Origin: Seminavis robusta
Lineage: Eukaryota > Bacillariophyta > Bacillariophyceae > Naviculales > Naviculaceae
Length of the DNA: 64,000 bases
Assembly (NCBI GenBank): GCA_903772945.1
Contig: CAICTM010000267.1
Coordinates: 1-64,000, forward strand
Direction of reading: 5' to 3'
Shown: positions 33,489 to 42,981 of the stretch, in pieces
Numbering within the stretch: position 1 is the stretch's first letter
How the letters are laid out: the number at the start of each line of letters is the position of its first letter
The notes under the pieces: model-generated
Seen by the model: the letters and a program-made list of their open reading frames with translations, nothing else
Databases searched by the model: none
What the model was told of the DNA's origin: nothing
Translations under genes and position numbers: made by a program

Positions 33489-33978
33489 CTTGTTCTTTCT
33501 TTTTAATGTTGGACGTAATGAGTGTATCAGTGAGATCAAGTCACCGTTCCATCATGGTCGCTCGGGTCCCCTCTTGCACCGTTGGCTAGCTAGCTCGTAG
33601 AACTGCGTGGACTCTTGCTTGGACTCGACTCTCTTCGAATGGTTCCCTACACCACCAACAACACCAAAGAACTCTTGTTGAGACTGGGTTACGATGATGA
33701 ATGATGCGGGTGGTGAGACGGTCTGAACCGTACAGTACAGCCATATAATAGAGATGGTCTGTCAACAAGACTTGATTGTGTGTTCTTGCTCGTAAAAGAA
33801 CGCCCCCCGAAAGGTTGGAACTTTTGGCTGGCACGTGACTCACTTAGTTCGGGTGCGATCCTTTTATGACGTCATGGCCCTCTTGTGACCTCCCTGGGCG
33901 ACCGTTGCCTTCTCACAAAACTCTTTGACAACGAAAGCTCCTCTATTTCGACCTTCAGTACTTTCTTAACTCGAGACC
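33489..33978. other. Divergent promoter region
   Basis: 490 bases between the GPCR start and the small gene at 33979. It contains the TGACGTCA palindrome at 33867. Confidence 0.6.
33867..33874. promoter_or_regulatory. TGACGTCA palindrome (CRE/bZIP-type site)
   Basis: A perfect cAMP-response-element core lies 105 bases upstream of the ATG at 33979 and 379 bases upstream of the GPCR ATG. In diatoms, TGACGT/ACGTCA elements are known to drive CO2- and cAMP-dependent expression through bZIP factors. Use of this site here is inferred. Confidence 0.5.
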
Positions 33979-34453
33979 ATGTCGATTGTAGCTGTACGCT
34001 CCCAAGATAGTATCATGCAAATCGCCACACCCGACAATGACAGCTGCGCCAAAAACACCACCCCTCCAAGGTTCTTTTGGAAACACATCATGCCTCGAAA
34101 AACAAAAGAACGTCCTGCTCGACGAAAGATCGTGGCGTTGCCAGTGGTAAGCTCGCCCTCAAAACCTGTACCAGTAGTATTCCTTGCAATAGATATAGCT
34201 TCTAACGCGCTCTCTGACTCCCAATCAAAAGGGTTCTACTAGCAGTAGTCCAACATGCCAAAAGAGCCTTCCCATTGTCCTTTTCACGCCGAACATTGAT
34301 GCTCTAGAGGAGTCCGACCGTCGAGAAAGCAACACAATGCGGCAAGTGCCGCAACTGGAACAGCAAGAAGAATCAGAGGGAGAAGAAGAAGAAGATCGAT
34401 CGTCGTTGTGGAACGACATGGAGATCTTCCTCGCTACCCTTCCCGTTTGGTAG
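33979..34453 (+). CDS. Small two-exon protein of unknown function (129 aa)
   Basis: Exon 1 is 33979-34146 (MSIVAVRSQDSIMQ... ending ALPV) and exon 2 is 34232-34453 (GSTSSSPTCQ... ending LATLPVW). The donor is GTG|GTAAGC and the acceptor AAAAG|GGT, phase 0. Splicing removes a frame that would otherwise stop after GFY. The first half is basic (MPRKTKERPARRK). The second has an acidic run (ESEGEEEEDR) followed by a hydrophobic end, WNDMEIFLATLPVW. No domain is recognised. The clean splice junctions and a continuous second exon support a real gene. Confidence 0.6.
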
Positions 34454-34742
34454 TAACCTTCTTTTGCTACTTTCTGGGGGGATATCACTTGCTTGCATAC
34501 TAGTATGCCTTATCCCATCCCTGTGTCTACGATCGATCGAATGAATGAATCCATGGAATGAATACAACCTACATACATCTGCATTGCAAACAACAACTTA
34601 ATACGACGCACACGACCTTTTTGTTTTGGAAAGCATGCACGATTCGGTGCTGCTACCGGTACATACATACATGACCTAGACGAGTCTACTAGCTAGCTAA
34701 CAGTTTCACAAGACAAATTCTATTGTCCTACAAAATAATGGC

Positions 34743-35839
34743 CTACTCCTTTTCCTTCTTCTTATTTGTGCCAACAAAGTGGTAGTAGGCTGGTTGCAAA
34801 AATGAGGGTGTGTAGGGCAGGGGACCGTAGGCACCTGCCGCTTCCACCACGTCAAAATTGGTGTACAAGGCCTTCAGATGTGCCTCGTCCAAAAATACAT
34901 GATCCTGTTCAAATGTCTTGGTCCAAAAGCTCTTCATCATCCCCATTTGATCCGGTGCCACCGTGAAATCACTCACAGCAATCATACCCACACCCGGTTT
35001 CAGCAATCGTTTGGCATTGGCAAGTGCCTTGTGCCAGTCCGGAATCATGACGAGAGAATAGGAAATGGTCACCAAATCTACCGTACCTGCCGGTGGTAGT
35101 TCCGCACATTCAAAATCGGTGGCATCTCCGTGAATGACGGTGATCTTCTTGTTTTCCTTGCCAGGATCATTGTACTTGTCGGCTCGTTCTCGTTGGGCTA
35201 CCTTACAGAGTGGAACACACAGATCCAACAAGTAAATCTTTTGGAATTTCTTTAGACAAGTCCGAAAGTTCTCTACATTGTAGCCAGTTCCACAGGCCAA
35301 ATCGACCCAGACCAGTCCCTTCTTTTTGATGGCAGCACTGGGTTTCAAGTGCCGTGTCACGCCTTTGAGCATCAAGGGTCGACCATGGAGCATTCGAAAC
35401 CGGTAGCTATCATACAAATCTGCTTGTGTTTCGTAGAATGAATTGAGTCTACAAAGCACAGAAATATGAAGCAGAACTCATCAGGTTAGTTAGTTGTCAC
35501 CCATTTCCATCCACTACAACATTGGGCAATTGATCCCAACACCATTGTCAGATATTGAGCGTACCTTTCTTGCAGATCAGAACCAGTAATCTTGGAAAAC
35601 CACATGGCTTTCAGCACTTTCCAGTCAGACGACCAAGTGGCCTTCGGTTCATACGTAGAAAAGGTTAGGTACGCATCCTTCAAGGACGGATCGTCCTCGG
35701 GTTGATCCTTTGCGCCGGGTGGAAACAGCACAAAGACCAGCAACATCCAGGCAGCCATGATGGCGAGTCCTCCAGGGCTCTCCAACATCTTGAGCAGGGA
35801 TTCAAGATCGCCAGTCATTACAGAGGACGAGTCCGCCAT
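34743..35839 (-). CDS. SAM methyltransferase resembling BtaB of betaine-lipid synthesis (326 aa)
   Basis: Two exons: 35839-35565 and 35448-34743 (donor GAAAG|GTACGC, acceptor TTTGTAG|ACT), which restores ...DLQERLNSFYETQADLYDSYR. A hydrophobic segment near the N-terminus (LAIMAAWMLLVFVLFPP) suggests membrane anchoring. The core has F-Y-x-x-Q-A-x-x-Y-D, then motif I VDLACGTGYNVE, LLDLCVPLC, HGDATDFE and VDLVTISYSLVMIPDW. The combination of F-Y-x-x-Q-A-x-x-Y-D and S-Y-S-L-x-M-I-P-x-W is characteristic of the BtaB N-methyltransferase half of BTA1-type enzymes, which add three methyl groups to the betaine-lipid head group. No BtaA (DUF3419) half is fused or adjacent. Another small-molecule methyltransferase is possible. 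Confidence 0.65.
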
Positions 35840-36578
35840 GGTGAGATCCAAGGAAACAATCAATCTCAAGCGCTCAAGTGCAGCCAATGCTTTGTTGCCA
35901 TTGTGGTTTGTATGCGAGACAGCGAGGATGAAGAAGTCCAGTAAAGCCCCAACCCTACCGTATTGTAACGTACCGTATGCAGGAACCTAAAGATGGGGGG
36001 GAGACATGTATGTACCGCCAAAAGCTTATCTAGTAGAGTTTTTGGGTAGAGGGAGGGCCACTTGGCAAAGGAGAGTCCAAATTCAGGCTATTGTACCGGT
36101 ACTAGGTCCCGGGGATTAGGGGAGATAAATTGAGGACCATACGGGGTGGGAGTTCAGGACTGGCCACATCACGATGCACGTCGTTTGCAATGGCTAGTCG
36201 GTCCTTGAGATGAGTGGACTTGCCGGGCTGTTGCTGAATTGGGTCATGCGTAGGTCAGGGCTTTAGGCTTTCCTTGGGGTTCTAGAGTTGTGTGAGGGTC
36301 CTTCCCAAGTGGTTCACCATGCATGGGCTGTCCATGGGATGATTTGGCCGCCAACAAAGAACACTATCCGATGCTTCATATCCACCCTTCACAAACAGCA
36401 TCCGCACACGTTCTCTGGGCACTTGCTAGCAGCAGCCAACAACCATTCCCTGGGTATCTACACACCAAGTTAAAGCTAGTTTAGACTCGACTCACTTTGT
36501 CTAACTAAGAACTCAGCATCCCAACCAGCAGGAATGGCTACTTTCACACGACGTTCATCTACATGTAGTCTCCTTGTG
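35840..36578. other. Intergenic region
   Basis: 5' region of the methyltransferase gene and 3' region of the oxidase gene, both on the minus strand. It includes an ACCGGT palindrome near 36095. No gene seen. Confidence 0.5.
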
Positions 36579-39500
36579 CTACTCCATTTTCTCCTTGGAA
36601 GAACGCTTTCGTAGCAAGTAGCGAATGACAAGCAGGCAGGACCCCAGCCAGAGAGCCCAAACCAAATTCACATGTAGAAAGTTGACCATAGAGTCCACCA
36701 ATACCCACAAAGCCATCATCGGGATGAAGATGCAAAGACCAAGGACTCGGAATCCTTGCCAACAACCTTCTCCAAGTTGCGCAATGAATCTTCCAATGGC
36801 AAGCCAATAAACAACTCCGTCACTGTTGTAATCATTTTGGCATAGCTGGGGAGAAACGTAGGTACAAAAAAATCGATATGGGGCCAGCCACCAGTGAAAC
36901 AATCTCTGTTCTGACAAGACATTCAATTTGTGCTTCACTATGTTGGGTGCATCCTCGTGGATTGAAACATATGCTGAGACAGTAATACCATTGACAACAA
37001 TTGTGCCGCCTTGTGTCATGGGTAGAAAGGATCCATATCTCCTACGTCGATCAATGCGTGTAACAGCCACCCTTTGGGGAGGGTTATCCACCGATTGGTG
37101 CAATAGAAGCGTCCCAACTTGTACTGCATCAGCGCGGACGGGATCATTGCATCCATCAATGTAGATCAAATGTTCAGGTGTCAGCTCAATGGGATCTGTG
37201 GGCACAGTTGAATTGGTGTGTATCCTCAAAAAGTCCGTGGCATCAGACTGCTGATAGTGGCCAAAGCTGTAGACTGCTTCATAGCGCGCTTTGCCACCAT
37301 GATTTCCAATGTAAACTTTGTCCCCAAGGGAAAGACTCGTCATTCGTAAATTGCCTTTGCCAAGGACTTCCACAGTGGTTTGAGAAGAAAAGCAAGACGG
37401 ATCTGTGGGCGGTTCGTTGGTTGGGGCAAGTACTACAGGGGCTGCGGTTGGCGTTGGATTTGTGTCTGGGGCTGCGCTGGGTGCTAAACTTGGAGCTGGT
37501 GTGGGCTCGAGATCGCATTCACAAGAGCCTCCATCGACTATGATCTCTTGAGCCATCGTGCCCTTGTCTTCATGGGAGAGAATGTGACAGTGAAGCATTT
37601 GTGTGCCAGTGTAAGTATCTGCACTAAACCGGACAACAAGGTCTCCAGTGATTGACATGGACGCAACATCATGCCAGTCTCCAGTCACAAAGTAGGCAAG
37701 TTCAGCTGCATCACTGAGTGTGCCAAGTCCTGAAATTATCTGGAACTGGTACAGGTGTAACGTGTTACAGCAATGACAAGGAAAGCACTTTTGGTTAGCT
37801 ATGGGATGCTCCAATTGTCAAGGTATGTACATGTAGTTGCCACTGACAAGGCACACTACTGGTATCGGATGGACTCACTGTCACCGGAGTCACAGCATCG
37901 GCAGTCAAAAGTTTGGTTAGCAATTGTAATTACGTTGCCAGCCCGGTATTTGCCGCAAATAGCAACAGCCCAACTTACCAGGATTTACTATCAAATGTGT
38001 CATGGCAACAAAAGTAAGTGAGGATTTTATTGCTGCAGGATTCCTACCAAACTTCGCCCAAAGCCAGAACTTACCGTGATGGTGATATGGGTGTCTGTCG
38101 ACCCCTCCAAGAGTCCGTTCTACAATTGAGCCTAATTCAATTTTGTGAAGATAAACGCTGGAATCAAAAGCATTGTCATTAACACAGAAGCCTGCTCCTC
38201 CAGGGCAACGTGCCATCGACGTTGAACAGGTACAGCCAGTGGATGCCGCAGTAGATGTCAAGTCCGTCAAGTAGGTTGGATATGTAGGGGTCCAAGAGGT
38301 CAAATCAGTAGCTACCTGGTCAGTCCCAGAGACGTAAGCAATCATTAAGGTCTGACCAGAATAATCTGATTTGTTCAAGCGTGGCAAGGAACAAGCCTCA
38401 GCACAAGAAGTAGCAAATCAAAGACACCCATCACCAAGTAGCTCTCTTCCTACCTGTGACAGTATAGTTTCCAGCACTTTCACATCGAACCATGATATCA
38501 GCCCTCCCTCCAGTTGGAATGGTGGCTGTTGTGATAGTGCGGGGGTAGTCTTGGATATATATTCCGTCCTTTGCCAGGAGTCGCATTTGGCAGGACGAGT
38601 CAATTGCAAAGTTCAATCGATTCCCTAGCCAATCAGCCCAAATAATGCGCCACCTTTGCCATTCATTAGGCTGCATAGATATGGCAGGTTGATATTGCCC
38701 GTTTACCGTCCGGAAATCCTCTGGATTCCCCACCGTGAAGGACATGGAAAACGTTGTATCTTGAATCTCAGATATGACTGTCTCAAGATCATTCTTCACA
38801 ACGTTGTGGACAAATAGGATTTTTTCGGGTGCACTGCGAGGAGGAACAGAGAAAAGGTTGGTTATGCATCATAATCTTTCTTTCAAGTACACAGCATCAG
38901 CAATGTCATCTCTTACTTCAGAACTTCACTGGGCAAAAATCCGTCAGCGTCTTTCACAATTAGCGCCATGCAAGCGCCCGCCCCCACCTGTAGGGCACTG
39001 TAATGGACGGAGAAGAAGCGAGGCATTGGAAGTGAAGTTGCAGGCAAAAGGACACACGGAGAAATGCGATTGTCAGTTTCCTCGTGGCACGTACCTGGAC
39101 CCGTGAAAATGTGGATGGATCCAATGGGTACCTCCCATATGGTCGGAAGGAAACAATGTTTCGTATTGATATTCGCTCCCAGGGGACACCCCTTCTCTCA
39201 CGTCATCTGATGGTAACTCTCCTTTCCAGACAAAACAAGACGAGACGAACGAGAGATCGTGAGAGAATCCAGGCAGATAATCAGGATTCAGCGGAACATA
39301 GCATTCCTTTACTAACCACTGACATGACCTCCGTGAAAATGAATGTTCGCCGTATCTGGTTTGTGGTACACATTGGTCCCCGACAGCACGGCGCCTGATT
39401 GCTGAGATAGGTTGTTTTTGAAGAGGATTCGAACGTTGTCTCCTGGGCTGATCTTGATGGTAGGCCCGGGATAGGTTCCCTCGAACAACCGAGCATTGGT

Positions 39501-39662
39501 AAACGTGTAGTGAGGCCCCGCGACATCAGCATAATTCATGTTCAATGTAATATCCAAAGATCCGCCACTCGATTCCATTACAGTTGGCTCCGTCAAGAGA
39601 TCGCCCTGTCCTTGAGCCATTGCCACCAAGGCAAGGAATGTCAAGAGGCATCTAGGAGGCAT
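36579..39662 (-). CDS. Multicopper oxidase fused to a Hedgehog-type Hint domain and membrane anchor (about 800 aa)
   Basis: Exons read by eye: 39662-39317, 39206-39095, 38997-38917, 38833-38454, 38365-38075, then a last exon ending at 36579. The junction between 38075 and about 37,770 is unresolved; a nine-base micro-exon (VNP) near 37,970-37,990 is possible. A signal peptide (LLTFLALVAMAQG) comes first. All four copper motifs are present: NIHFHGGHV, THWIHPHFHGS, HPYHHH and MLHCHILSHEDKGTM. After a Pro/Ala linker, a Hint domain starts at Cys (37392-37394): SCFSSQTTVEV, LSLGDKVYI, LTPEHLIYI, GSFLPMTQGGTIVVNG and LFHWWLAPYRFF, close to the Hog domain of Hedgehog. A hydrophobic stretch (about 36,620-36,760) and a basic end follow. 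Hog domains cleave before their Cys, so a membrane-held oxidase could be released or modified; this is inference. Confidence 0.8.
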
Positions 39663-40194
39663 GTTGATTTCTACTGCCGGTGCTCCTCTTGAGCAGGGAA
39701 CGATGGGGAGTGGGGAGTTGTCCTCTGAATGACAGTTTCCGATTCAAGGGATGCGGCGGTAAAACTTGGCTTGTTGCTGCCTATTGGTGTGGGGCGCCAG
39801 AGGAAGTGCAAAGCAACGTTTTCTGGATGCAAGGATACCTCAATTTTCTGAAGAAAATGAGGCCAAAGCTCGTCAGCTTCATTCATAGTACGGTACCGGT
39901 AGTAACTGACTTTTGTGACTTGTGGCGATTCAACGTCCTTAATGCAACCGACTCATCCTAAACAAAAACTGCTTGCAAAAGATATCATCTTCTTCATCGC
40001 CGGTGGCTCCAAACGCAACCGGTACCACCACCTCTCTAGCTACTGTAGCTACATCGTAGAGAAGTTAGCGGGGTAGGAGAAGGGACCGGTGATACTGTAC
40101 TTGAGTAGCTCTTGAGTTGTGCCTTGGAGGATTTCGGGATTCGAGGATCGAAAGAGGTGTGAGGACCATGGCGGTCCTTTTTGGAGGATGTGAA

Positions 40195-40265
40195 TCGAAT
40201 CGAATCGAATGAATCAATCGAATCGAATGTGAATTGACGATTCGAATCGAATGTGAATCGAATCG
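40195..40265. repeat. Degenerate (GAATC)n repeat
   Basis: Repeated GAATC/GAATG units with short interruptions, forming TTCGAATCGAA-like palindromes. Confidence 0.8.
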
Positions 40266-40513
40266 ATGTGTCACGTCGTCACGCTTCAAAAGATATTCAA
40301 TGCACGGTTGAAAGTCACCTATTGAAGCGATGACGTGTTGTGTTGGCTTTCCGGAAGATTTGCCTCCACTAAAATTGCAAACACAAGAGAAGATCTTGCG
40401 AACCCATCTTCTTTGCCGCATCCGCATCCGTAACAGTGCCAAGTCATGGCGCAATTGCGAGTGACACTCCAACCAACTGTTCCTCCAGACATCCAATGAG
40501 AAAATGCAAAGAT

Positions 40514-40520
40514 CTATAAA
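40514..40520 (+). promoter_or_regulatory. TATA-type box of the acetylglutamate kinase gene
   Basis: CTATAAATTTC lies about 75 bases before the ATG at 40591. This is a plausible distance for a core promoter with a short 5' UTR. Confidence 0.45.
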
Positions 40521-40590
40521 TTTCTTTTGATGTCTTCCAAACAAAGCACAACATACTCTCTTTCAAATTTATTTTAGAAACCAAGCAACC

Positions 40591-41690
40591 ATGATGAAAT
40601 CTTTCGCCATCGCCCTTGTTTTGCTGTCGCTCCAAGCCACACACGGATTTGTGTCGTCACCCAGAGTCTCTCGACCTTTGACAAAGGTTGCCGCCGAAGA
40701 AGGCAGTGGTGACTCTTTTGCCGATGCCGCTCTGCAAGTTTCGGCAGTTGCCGGAGATCTTCAAGGCCAAATTGTGGTTGTCAAGTATGGTGGCAATGCC
40801 ATGACGTCTCCCGAACTCAAGGCTGGATTTTGCCAAGATGTTGCGGCCTTGCAGAAAATTGGAATTAAAGTTGTGGTGGTTCATGGTGGAGGACCTCAAA
40901 TTAGCAAAATGTTGGAGACGGTCGGCGTGGAAACGCGCTTTGAAGGAGGATTCCGTGTTTCGTCCACGGAAGTGGTGGATGTGGCAGAAATGGTCCTTTG
41001 CGGATCGGTCAATAAGGAAATTTCTTCCACCATTTGCAGTGCTGGAGGACGTGCCATTGGTATTAGTGGTCGGGATGACAGTCTATTGAAATGTACCAAG
41101 CAAATCAATGAGGATGGCTTTGATTTGGGCTTTGTGGGCCAAGTGGAGACTGTCAATACCAAATTGTTGGAACAATTGTTGGATGCTGGCATTTGTCCTG
41201 TCGTCAGTCCTATTGGAACTGGCATTGGAGAAGAAAAGGATATTGCCTACAATGTCAATGCGGATGTGGCTGCTGGACGCATTGCTGGAGAATTGGGTGC
41301 TTCCCGTGTCTTGTTTTTGACAGACATTGCTGGAGTGCTGAACAAGGATATGGAACTCTTCCCCACTTTGAGTGTTGACGACATTAAGGGCCTGATTGCT
41401 GATGAGACGATTACGGGAGGAATGATCCCCAAGGTAAGGGATTGCTTATCAAAGATTGAAAAAAGTGGGGGCGATTGGGTGGAGAGTTTTGCTCCGTTAG
41501 GACTGCGTTTTCTGACCCAATACTTTGATTATGTTTATCTATGATTCTTTAGGTCTCCTATGCCACCAGCGCAGTCCAACTTGGAGTCGGCGGTGCCTTT
41601 ATTACTGATGGACGCGTTCCACATGCCTTGATCAAGCAAGTGCTCGGAGGCGATATGATTGGTTCTGGTGGAACGTTTGTCACCCTGTAG
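40591..41690 (+). CDS. argB: Plastid N-acetylglutamate kinase (326 aa)
   Basis: Two exons, 40591-41433 and 41553-41690 (AAG|GTAAGG ... TTTAG|GTC, phase 0). The enzyme phosphorylates N-acetylglutamate with ATP in arginine synthesis. The N-terminus MMKSFAIALVLLSLQATHG|FVSSPR is a signal peptide with Phe right after the predicted cleavage site, the diatom plastid-import pattern. The amino-acid-kinase core shows VVVKYGGNAM (ATP-binding Lys and Gly loop), VVVHGGGPQISKML (substrate-binding Gly-rich loop), YNVNADVAAG and GGMIPKV. The second exon completes it: AVQLGVGGAFITDGRVPHALI and a C-terminal G-T-F-V. The length equals the family norm plus the targeting peptide. Without splicing the frame ends early, in VRDCLSKIEK..., so exon 2 is needed. 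It is probably controlled by PII-type or arginine feedback, which is family knowledge. Confidence 0.93.
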
Positions 41691-42678
41691 AAATCATGGG
41701 CATACAGCAATTCTCTGAATGGTTTCTTTATCAACCAAGGAAAAATAATTTATTATTGTAATGTAGCAAATGAACACCAAGCGAAACTGTAGCTACGCTC
41801 GGATGGACTCCCAAAGTCCAAACTTTCCTGTTGCTGGCAATCGTACTAGGATGAGCACAGTGGTTTTGCATTGAATGGTACAATTGGAATCCACGACCAT
41901 GGAGGAAATGGAGAAGGTGCCTGAACTAGCTCAGGGTTAGCGACTAGCTAGCTAGAGGGTGACTACGGAATCGGAGATTCAACTATCCTTGGAAAGACGT
42001 CTACTAGCTGTAGTTAGGTGTGCTCAATGCCTTTTTTCGTTAGCTTTCGTTCTTCTTTGGCGGTGTCTTCAACTCCTTAGCGTTTCCATGCACGCCCGCC
42101 AGACCGGTTTGAGGAAACAAAAATCAATGGTTCGGCTCAAAGGGAGAGGCTAAGCCTTTAGAAAGCGGAAAGCGGAAAATACAAGAATGAAAGATTAATT
42201 AAATATGGAAGCTGCTTTAAGTGTGGCAGGAAGCGACTATGTGTGGCAGGAACAAATTTACAAATTTAGATAGACTTGTACGCTTTGAAGCAACTGGAAA
42301 CACACATCCACGAGTCCATGAGTTAGCAAACCAACACGCCACTGGCAAAGGCGGCTGTGGGAGTACAAAAACAACTTTGAAAGTCACTCCAAAAAAGTTG
42401 TGGTTTGTTGAATGGAGCAGCCATGTGTTCAACGAGCCCTGAGAGATTCTGTGATTTGATGCCCGTCCAAATTGGTGCGGTCCGTTTCAGGTCTACTCGA
42501 AGTATTCGACCCTCACGATCTGAAGCGGTCCGAAGAAAGAAACAGCACCGTTCGTGCCGTTTGATTTTTGCGCTCTGCTACCTGTCATGAAGATTACAAT
42601 CGAGCTCAAAAAAAGAGTGCCCAAAGACTTCAAAGACGTATTGTTAAAGAACCTTGTTTCTTCCTAAGTGTATCGACG
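41691..42678. other. Intergenic region
   Basis: 3' region of the kinase gene and 5' region of the small gene at 42679. No gene or notable element seen. Confidence 0.5.
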
Positions 42679-42981
42679 ATGGAAGTTGCAACCAAAGACG
42701 TCGACCCCAAGAAGTCATCCGCACGTGGCACGAATCCACCTTGCCAAAAAGCCTGCGGTCACCGACCCGAGCGCCTCCGAGACAACATCCTCCGGCGACT
42801 CCAGAAGCAGATGAAAGGAACACAAGCAGCCTACACGCCATATGCCTATGGCAGGGATGGACTCGACTTTGCCATCGAGGAGGAACAGGGACAGGCTGAC
42901 GATGATGACGATGAGATGAGCCGGTCTAGCACCAGCACGGTTCTTGGTCTTTACTACTACCGTACCGGTACCGGTAGCTAG
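42679..42981 (+). CDS. Small acidic protein of unknown function (100 aa)
   Basis: Starts at an ATG in CGACGATGG. The sequence has a Lys/Arg-rich first half (RPERLRDNILRRLQKQ, probably a helix), then YTPYAYGRDGLDFAIEEE, an acidic run (DDDDDE) and a Ser/Thr-rich end. The final codons are formed by the ACCGGTACCGGT palindrome that is common between genes here, so the natural C-terminus may have been shortened or replaced by that insertion. No domain recognised; the compositional blocks favour a real gene. Confidence 0.45.
   Translation: MEVATKDVDPKKSSARGTNPPCQKACGHRPERLRDNILRRLQKQMKGTQAAYTPYAYGRDGLDFAIEEEQGQADDDDDEMSRSSTSTVLGLYYYRTGTGS

Larger units (their letters stand above)
39663..40590. other. 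Divergent intergenic region of oxidase and kinase genes
   Basis: Holds the 5' regions of both genes, a GAATC microsatellite at 40195-40265 and a TATA-type box at 40514. Confidence 0.55.
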
